DNA from: Anaerolineae bacterium
GTDB taxonomy: Bacteria; Chloroflexota; Anaerolineae; Aggregatilineales; UBA3940
Length of the DNA: 6,730 nt
Assembly: GCA_016926985.1 (NCBI GenBank)
Contig: JAFGNO010000016.1
Span: forward strand, 1 to 6,730
Direction of reading: 5' to 3'
Shown: positions 1 through 4,667 of the stretch, one piece after another
Numbering within the stretch: the stretch's first letter is position 1
Layout: each line of letters begins with the position of its first letter
Made by a program: the position numbers and the translations under genes
The notes under the pieces: model-generated
What the model saw: the letters and a program-made list of their open reading frames with translations, nothing else
Told to the model about the DNA's origin: nothing
The model's database searches: none

Positions 1-17
1 CTCCTGGTTTGCGCACG

Positions 18-35
18 CGCTGTCCTCGGACAGCG
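18..35. repeat. Perfect hairpin, 8-bp stem, 2-base loop
   Basis: CGCTGTCC (18-25) and GGACAGCG (28-35) are exact reverse complements around TC; in practice the loop would open to CTCG. It is the third hairpin of the cluster at the left edge. Confidence 0.7.
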
Positions 36-43
36 GGCCGCAG

Positions 44-157
44 TCAATCGGCCATACGTCCCGGATGTGAGGTTTGGCCAACCGGCTGAAAGCCGGTTGA
101 CCCCCGCAGCGCCAGGGACAAGCTATCGACTTTCAGTCGATAGTAGTTGACGGCCAT
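44..157 (-). CDS. Possible 37-residue small ORF downstream of the glycosyltransferase
   Basis: ATG at 157 to TGA at 44-46, with AGGAG (167-163) about six bases upstream. It begins MAVNYYRLKVDSLSLALRG and ends GRMAD. No family is recognised. The ribosome site overlaps the last codons of the glycosyltransferase, so it could be a coincidence of that gene's end, and two of the three hairpins fall inside the frame. More likely non-coding than a gene. Confidence 0.15.
   Translation of the reverse strand: MAVNYYRLKVDSLSLALRGSTGFQPVGQTSHPGRMAD
79..99. repeat. Perfect hairpin, 9-bp stem, 3-base loop
   Basis: CAACCGGCT (79-87) and AGCCGGTTG (91-99) are exact reverse complements around GAA. The right arm runs into TTGAC (97-101). 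No U-tract follows. Confidence 0.8.
123..143. repeat. Perfect hairpin, 9-bp stem, 3-base loop
   Basis: CTATCGACT (123-131) and AGTCGATAG (135-143) are exact reverse complements around TTC. Read on the minus strand the apex is CT-GAA-AG, the same apex as the plus-strand hairpin at 79-99. No U-tract follows on either strand, so it is not a good intrinsic terminator. Confidence 0.8.
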
Positions 158-159
158 TT

Positions 160-1350
160 CTATCTCCTGACGCGGACTGCCCGGTCATAGATCTCCATCA
201 GGCGGGTATAGTTGACTTCCGGGGTCATCGTTGTTTTGTAGGTTTCCCGCGCCCCTGCACACAGCTTTTCCTGCAGATGTGGGTCAGACTGGAACCACCG
301 GATTTTCTCAGCCAGCGAATGGGCATTGCCAGCCTCGAAATGGAGACCGTTATACCCATCTCTGATGATCACAGACATTGCCCCCAGGTTTGAGGCAATC
401 AATGGCTTGCCATAAGCCATCGATTCGGTGATGGTGATGGGGAAGCTCTCGTACCATTCCGAGGGAAAGATTGTGGCCTGTGCAGTTGCAATGGTTTCCA
501 CCAGTTCATCGTATGGCGCATATCCCCTGAATCGAACCCGCCCGCTGTGACCAAATCGCTCCTCAACCTGTGCTGCAACCCGCTCCGAGATAGGCCCCTG
601 ACCGAAAATATGCAGCCTGACGCCCGTCATTTCGGCTGCATCCAGCAGCGTATCCAGCCCTTTTTCTTCCGCCAGCCGCCCAAAAAAGACCATGTGGTCC
701 AGTCGCTGATGTGTATCCACTTGTGGGCGATGGACAAAATTCCCCTTCACCATCATCTTCTCTGCGGGAAACCCCCTGCTGATAAGCTGTTTTTTAACGA
801 AATCATTCTGGACAACGATCACGTCAATAAACCGGTGGAATGTGCGGAGTAAATCCCGGTTTACGAGCAATCGTCCGGCAGCAATTGCTGACATGCCAGT
901 GCTGTCATGGTAGCAGCGGTTTTTTACCGCGTGGAGTAAACCGCAGGGCTTTTCTGTACAGTCGTGGCACACCCGTCCATCGCGGTAGAAATTCGCAGTT
1001 GGGCATAACCACCGGTAGTTGTGCACGGTCTTAACCACTGGAATGCCGGCCTGCCAGAGCGCCCGGTAGACCGATGGGCTCATCACCAGCCAGGTGTTGT
1101 GGACATGAGCGACATCATACTGCTTTGTGGCCAAAAGCTGCCTGATCTGGGCAGCTGTCCTGCCATTGCTTATTGCGTTCAGCCCGGCTCTAGCCTGGTT
1201 GATTATCCCCGAAGGGTTAACTTCCGCGTTATCAGCGGTGAAAAGATCAACAACATGGCCTTGCTCTTGCAGCAGGCGCATTTCGTTTTTAACAACTGAC
1301 GCTTCACCTGAGCGGTCGCGATAGTAGTTATGGCAAATCAGGATACGCAA
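160..1350 (-). CDS. Glycosyltransferase family 4 (GT-B fold)
   Basis: A 396-residue retaining glycosyltransferase, probably cytoplasmic and acting with a nucleotide-sugar donor on a cell-envelope or exopolysaccharide acceptor; donor and acceptor cannot be read from the sequence. The N-terminal Rossmann half starts MRILICHNYY and includes DVAHVHNTW (79-87) and KTVHNYRWLCP (107-117). A cysteine-rich insert follows (Cys116, 128, 131, 136, 146), as in a known GT4 subgroup. The C-terminal half has FFGRLAEEKG (222-231), IFGQGP (248-253) and the E-x7-E motif (Glu301, Glu309) before MAYGKPLIASNLG, which binds the donor. The start is a TTG at 1350: an in-frame stop lies eight codons upstream, GGAGAG (1364-1359) is 8 bp away, and the first beta strand begins at once; the next ATG (codon 24) would remove that strand. 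It is separated from the fumarase operon by a terminator. Length is normal for the family, so the gene looks intact. Confidence 0.92.
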   Translation of the reverse strand: MRILICHNYYRDRSGEASVVKNEMRLLQEQGHVVDLFTADNAEVNPSGIINQARAGLNAISNGRTAAQIRQLLATKQYDVAHVHNTWLVMSPSVYRALWQAGIPVVKTVHNYRWLCPTANFYRDGRVCHDCTEKPCGLLHAVKNRCYHDSTGMSAIAAGRLLVNRDLLRTFHRFIDVIVVQNDFVKKQLISRGFPAEKMMVKGNFVHRPQVDTHQRLDHMVFFGRLAEEKGLDTLLDAAEMTGVRLHIFGQGPISERVAAQVEERFGHSGRVRFRGYAPYDELVETIATAQATIFPSEWYESFPITITESMAYGKPLIASNLGAMSVIIRDGYNGLHFEAGNAHSLAEKIRWFQSDPHLQEKLCAGARETYKTTMTPEVNYTRLMEIYDRAVRVRR

Positions 1351-1445
1351 TAGCGATTCTCTCCACAGGGATCATATGCTGAGGCAATAGCTATGTGACA
1401 GGGCCTGGGACAGATTGCAGGTCTGAAACCATAGTGTCAGTGACT

Positions 1446-1475
1446 ACTATACCCACCAACGCAGTGGTTTCACAA
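1446..1475 (-). promoter_or_regulatory. Candidate promoter of the glycosyltransferase gene
   Basis: On the minus strand TTGTGA (1475-1470, 4 of 6) and TATAGT (1451-1446, 5 of 6) are separated by 18 bp, between the operon terminator and the TTG start at 1350. A promoter is expected here because the upstream transcript is terminated. The leader would be about 90 bases. Apart from the terminator and this candidate, 1351-1553 contains no feature I can support. Confidence 0.35.
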
Positions 1476-1510
1476 CCAACTCAACCTGAAATCTTGACCG
1501 GGATAGGGAT

Positions 1511-1540
1511 AAAAAAGGGGCGCCGTGCGGCGCCCCTTTT
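1511..1540 (-). terminator. Intrinsic terminator of the sdh-fumarase operon
   Basis: A perfect 12-bp stem (AAAAGGGGCGCC 1513-1524 with GGCGCCCCTTTT 1529-1540) closes a GTGC loop. On the minus strand it ends in six Ts (1516-1511). It lies 13 bp after the fumarase beta stop, so it should end the four-gene transcript and insulate the glycosyltransferase gene. The reverse direction has only TTTT, so it would act weakly on plus-strand transcripts. Confidence 0.92.
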
Positions 1541-1553
1541 GACTGGCAACCTT

Positions 1554-2174
1554 CTATATGCCAAGCAGTTCTTTATATTTCACCTGTGACTCGGCCTGCA
1601 CAATATCGTGGATACTCTTGTTGTGGCTGTCCATTGAGATGACCACCGGGAAATCCTCAACGCGGATCACCCACATTGCCTCAGGGACACCAAATTCCAG
1701 CTTGTGGACGGTGACCACCTCTTTGACTGACTGAGCAATCAGCGTGGCAGCACCGCCGATGGCGTGCATGTAGACTGCTGGCTGTTCGGCGCAGGCCGCC
1801 AGCGTATTGGCGGCCATCCCGCCCTTGCCGATCACACCTTTCACGTTGAAATGCCTGATCACGTCCGCCTGGTAAGGTTCCTCCCGGATAGAGGTGGTTG
1901 GCCCTGCTGCAACGAAAGAATATGTGCCGTCTTCGTTCTTTTTAACCACTGGCCCGCAGTGATAGATGATTCCGCCGTCCAGCAGTTTCTTCAGTTCGTC
2001 GTAGAGATCCTTGTCCTCGGCAGCGATGACATCCGCTTTGACGTAGCGATCGACCAGAAACTTGTGCGCTGCGTCACGCCCTGTAATCACAATCCCATTC
2101 AGGCTCACGGTATCGCCGATATGCAGCGCCCGGATGGCTTCGTCCGTGATTGGCGTGGTCAATTTATGATGCAT
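1554..2174 (-). CDS. Class I fumarate hydratase, beta subunit (C-terminal domain)
   Basis: The 206-residue partner of the alpha subunit, corresponding to the C-terminal swivelling domain of single-chain class I fumarases and to TtdB. Visible: GDTVSLNGIVITGRDAAH (20-37), GPTTSIREEP (91-100), GKGGM (116-120), AIGGAA (138-143), and FGVPEAMW followed by VEDFPVVISMDSHN near the C-terminus, all family hallmarks. The ATG at 2174 is favoured: AAGGTGG and GGAAGG (2186-2178) precede it, and the ATG overlaps the alpha stop by 11 bp, a layout typical of translational coupling for a 1:1 complex. An open frame extends to an ATG at 2201, adding nine residues, but that would lie deeper in the alpha gene without need. 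Last gene of the operon; a strong terminator begins 13 bp after the stop. Length is normal for this subunit. Confidence 0.93.
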   Translation of the reverse strand: MHHKLTTPITDEAIRALHIGDTVSLNGIVITGRDAAHKFLVDRYVKADVIAAEDKDLYDELKKLLDGGIIYHCGPVVKKNEDGTYSFVAAGPTTSIREEPYQADVIRHFNVKGVIGKGGMAANTLAACAEQPAVYMHAIGGAATLIAQSVKEVVTVHKLEFGVPEAMWVIRVEDFPVVISMDSHNKSIHDIVQAESQVKYKELLGI

Positions 2175-2187
2175 AGTCCACCTTCCC
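2164..2187 (-). promoter_or_regulatory. Overlapping stop/start with Shine-Dalgarno coupling the fumarase subunits
   Basis: The sequence ATGCATCATAA places the beta ATG (2174-2172) 8 bases before the alpha TAA (2166-2164). The purine-rich GGGAAGGTGG (2187-2178) just upstream, inside the alpha coding region, serves as the beta ribosome site. This decides the beta start against the ATG at 2201. Confidence 0.75.
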
Positions 2188-3054
2188 ATCAGGCTGTACA
2201 TTCATGGTGGCCCGGCGGTTGGCCCAGCACATATACGCCACCGACACAAAAAACGAAGCCGGGAGCCGGTGCAGCGCGCCGATTTTGACGCCGAGAACGG
2301 TAGTTTTTCCACCGAATCCCATCGGCCCTATGCCCAGCGCATTGGCCTCCTCGTAGATGCGCTTTTCCAGCGCCGCAAGCTCGGGAACAGGGTTTTTATC
2401 TTCGAGGGGCCGGAGAAGCTGTTGTTTGGATTTGATATAGGATGCCCCCCGGTCACCTCCAATGGCGACCCCTAAAACGCCCGGCGAGCAACCCTTACCC
2501 TGAGCCTGGTATACGGCGTCCAGTACGACCTTGCGGACGCCCTCCAGATCCCGCCCGGCTCCTAGTCCCGAATCCGGAAGTTTGTACTGGGTGGACACGT
2601 TTTCACACCCGCCCCCCTTGAGCAGCAGGTCAACGTGGATGGTATCCTCCTCCCACTCGTGGAAATGCATGGTGGGAAAATCCACGCCTGTATTATCGCC
2701 GCTGTTTTTCCCTGTCAGGCTGTCCACAGCATTGGGGCGCAGATACGACCGCTGTGTAGCAATGGCGCAGGCTTTGCGAATCTGCTCGGCCATGCGCCGG
2801 GTTGAAACACCCAGCGGGTAATGGATCTCAAAAATCGGTGTGCCGGTATCCTGGCAGATCGGCGTTGAGGCATCCCGCGCCATCTCGACATTATTCAAGA
2901 TGGTGAAAAATGCGCCCTCGGCAGCAGACCCCGGCTCTTCATTATCTTTCGCAGCACGAATGGCTTTTTCCATATCGGGTGGCAGCACAGTCGCTGCATG
3001 CCGGATTAATTCCACAAATGCGTCAGTCAGGTCTTGGTCAACTGGATTTTGCAT
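2164..3054 (-). CDS. Class I fumarate hydratase, alpha subunit (N-terminal [4Fe-4S] domain)
   Basis: Subunit of the two-part, iron-sulfur class I fumarase that hydrates fumarate to malate; the related L(+)-tartrate dehydratase TtdA has the same fold. From the start chosen here the protein has 296 residues and shows the three cluster cysteines in family context: CQDTGTP (Cys67), GGGCENVS (Cys150) and GKGCSPG (Cys189), followed by AIGGDRG. An in-frame ATG exists 12 bp upstream at 3066 (300 residues), but GGGAGGG at 3064-3058 lies just before the ATG at 3054 while the upstream ATG has a poor site, so 3054 is preferred. It follows the SdhB-CCG gene by 21 bp and its stop overlaps the beta-subunit start. 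Fumarase is favoured over tartrate dehydratase because of the adjacent succinate/fumarate enzyme. Such fumarases are usually oxygen-sensitive because the cluster is exposed. Confidence 0.93.
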   Translation of the reverse strand: MQNPVDQDLTDAFVELIRHAATVLPPDMEKAIRAAKDNEEPGSAAEGAFFTILNNVEMARDASTPICQDTGTPIFEIHYPLGVSTRRMAEQIRKACAIATQRSYLRPNAVDSLTGKNSGDNTGVDFPTMHFHEWEEDTIHVDLLLKGGGCENVSTQYKLPDSGLGAGRDLEGVRKVVLDAVYQAQGKGCSPGVLGVAIGGDRGASYIKSKQQLLRPLEDKNPVPELAALEKRIYEEANALGIGPMGFGGKTTVLGVKIGALHRLPASFFVSVAYMCWANRRATMNVQPDGKVDYAS

Positions 3055-3075
3055 AATCCCTCCCATATCCCACAG

Positions 3076-4641
3076 CTATATTGCTTCCTCGACAATTTCC
3101 ATGATGTCCATCACCCGAATGCGGTCAGTGACCCCCAGAGTCTTGATGGCGTCGTCGAGCATATTCATGCAGAACGGGCAGGCTGTTGCCAGCACCTCTG
3201 CGCCTGTCTCCAGCGCCTCGCGCACCCGCTCGTGCGACATGTGCGAGGTGGCCGTCTCGTGTCCTTCGAACCACATTCTGCCCCCGCCACCACCGCAGCA
3301 CAGGCTGTTTTCGGCATGGTGCTCCATCTCAACCAGTTCCAGTCCTTCGATTGCCTGCAGCACCCGGCGCGGGTCTTCAAAGACGCCGTTCTGGATACCC
3401 AGGTAGCAGGGATCGTGATAGGTAACTTTGTGAGCAAATACGCCGCTCAGTTTGAGCTTTCCCTCATCCATAAGAGCCGCGATATACTGCGCGTAGTGCT
3501 GAGTAGTGGTTTCCAGGCCAGGGTAGTGATTCGAATATACATCGTAGCAGTGTGGTGATGAAGTGACTACCCGGTTGGTCTGTGCTGCCGACAGAAGTTC
3601 GGTACGCTCCTCCACAATCATCTCAAACAGTCCCAACTCACCCAGGCGGCGGATCTCGCTGCCGCAGCAGGCTTCATTGCTGCCCAGTGTCCCAAGCGTT
3701 ACGCCTGCGGCATCCATTACTCGCAGCATGGCCTGAGAAGCTTTCTGCGCGCGGGGATCGTAGCAGGACATGCAGCAGGTGAAGTACAGAGCGTCAACTG
3801 CTTCGGACAGCGCATCCTTCACCGGTAAATCAGCCTGCCATGCCTGGCGATCCGAATGAGCCATCTCAAAGGGATTGTTGTTGCGGAAGGTGCTGGTCAG
3901 TGCATTGCCAAGCTTACGCGGTACCTTGCTGTCCTCAACCAGTCTGGCACGCAGGTCAGGCGAAGTCTTGCCAGGATCAAGTTCTTTGGGACACTGTTCA
4001 CAGCATAGATAGCAGGTGGTGCAATCCCACACCGTTGAACTCTCAACCAGGTGCTCATCCGGATGAGCATCACGCGAGTCCAATACGCGCAGGAAACCTT
4101 TGAGCATGGCATGAGGACCGAGGAAGCCCTTATCCACGTTGATCACCGGGCAGGCAGAATAGCAGATACCGCACATGATGCAGTGCTCGGCATCGCGGTA
4201 GCTGGCAACCTCCTCGGGCATTACCCTGAACTCCCGCTCTGGCAGTTCATCGGGTGGAATCATCCAGGGCTTGACACGATGGTACTGCTCCCAGAACGAA
4301 TCGCGGTCAACCACCAGGTCTTTGAGGATGGGCAAATAAGGAAGCGGCCTGATGGTTACCCTCCCTTCGGCATCAAGATGATCTTTGAGCGGGCTTTCAC
4401 ATGCCAGGATGTTCACCCCGTTGACGTTCATGCCACAGCTGCCACAGATTGCGTGCCGGCATGAGCGCCGGAAGGTCAGGCTGCCATCCTGCTCAGTCTT
4501 GATAGTATGCAGCGCATCCAGCAGGGTCATACCCGGCCTAGCCTCGACAGTGTAGTCCGTGAACGTGGGATGGCTGTCAGTATCGGGGTTAAAACGCTGG
4601 ACGCGAATAATTGCTGTTTTATATGAGCCATTTCCGGACAT
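3076..4641 (-). CDS. sdhB: SdhB-CCG fusion: TfrB-like iron-sulfur subunit of succinate dehydrogenase/fumarate reductase
   Basis: A 521-residue electron-transfer subunit, about twice the length of ordinary SdhB. Residues 1-110 form a plant-type [2Fe-2S] domain (Cys61, 66, 69, 81). Residues 150-220 carry two full C-x2-C-x2-C-x3-C-P motifs (Cys154/157/160/164 and Cys207/210/213/217). Residues 285-521 form two CCG domains like HdrB and SdhE: first Cys290, Cys325-Cys326-Gly and Cys365; second Cys412, Cys448-Cys449-Gly, a glycine run, and CPFC (488-491). Such domains bind non-cubane [4Fe-4S] clusters in HdrB. The same order occurs in TfrB of methanogen thiol:fumarate reductase and, as separate proteins, in SdhB plus SdhE of type E quinone reductases. 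Start: ATG at 4641 with CAGGAG at 4656-4651 (9 bp spacing). The fumarase alpha gene follows at once. No transmembrane helix is apparent. Odd: the first CCG domain has Ser362 where the family has the first Cys of CPHC. The physiological electron partner is unknown. Confidence 0.93.
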   Translation of the reverse strand: MSGNGSYKTAIIRVQRFNPDTDSHPTFTDYTVEARPGMTLLDALHTIKTEQDGSLTFRRSCRHAICGSCGMNVNGVNILACESPLKDHLDAEGRVTIRPLPYLPILKDLVVDRDSFWEQYHRVKPWMIPPDELPEREFRVMPEEVASYRDAEHCIMCGICYSACPVINVDKGFLGPHAMLKGFLRVLDSRDAHPDEHLVESSTVWDCTTCYLCCEQCPKELDPGKTSPDLRARLVEDSKVPRKLGNALTSTFRNNNPFEMAHSDRQAWQADLPVKDALSEAVDALYFTCCMSCYDPRAQKASQAMLRVMDAAGVTLGTLGSNEACCGSEIRRLGELGLFEMIVEERTELLSAAQTNRVVTSSPHCYDVYSNHYPGLETTTQHYAQYIAALMDEGKLKLSGVFAHKVTYHDPCYLGIQNGVFEDPRRVLQAIEGLELVEMEHHAENSLCCGGGGGRMWFEGHETATSHMSHERVREALETGAEVLATACPFCMNMLDDAIKTLGVTDRIRVMDIMEIVEEAI

Positions 4642-4667
4642 ATTTGTTTTCTCCTGTCTCAGCCGGA

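Larger units (their letters stand above)
18..151 (+). mobile_element. Hairpin-rich segment, possible right end of an IS200/IS605-like element
   Basis: Three perfect short-loop hairpins lie close together: 18-35 (8 bp stem, 2-base loop), 79-99 (9 bp, GAA loop) and 123-143 (9 bp, TTC loop). GTTGAC occurs at 96-101 and again at 146-151, each at or just after the 3' side of a hairpin. Ends of IS200/IS605 elements are subterminal hairpins next to a short TnpA cleavage site, of which TTGAC-like sequences are examples. A plus-strand frame is open from the left edge to a TGA at 148-150 and could be the tail of a TnpB-type gene, though it shows no recognisable domain. If right, the element would end near 151, nine bases short of the glycosyltransferase stop. 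Alternatives are extragenic palindromes or RNA structure. No transposase is visible. Confidence 0.3.

Noticed and set aside
123..143. Hairpin as an intrinsic terminator for the glycosyltransferase gene
   Set aside because: The stem is perfect but no run of Ts follows it on the minus strand (TAGCTTGTCCC), so terminator function is not supported.
1380..1440. Repeated CTGTC and short partial dyads in the glycosyltransferase leader
   Set aside because: Too short and imperfect to support a riboswitch, attenuator or operator; no long stem or leader peptide is seen.
2175..2201. Upstream ATG giving a nine-residue longer fumarase beta subunit
   Set aside because: The ATG at 2174 has the better ribosome site and a stop/start overlap with the alpha gene. 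The extra residues are an out-of-frame reading of the alpha C-terminus.
1764..2288. 174-codon plus-strand open frame
   Set aside because: Antisense to both fumarase genes, crossing their junction, with no ribosome site or recognisable domain.
2840..3406. 188-codon plus-strand open frame, serine-rich
   Set aside because: Antisense to the fumarase alpha and SdhB-CCG genes. Its composition is low in complexity, as typical of reverse-strand readings.
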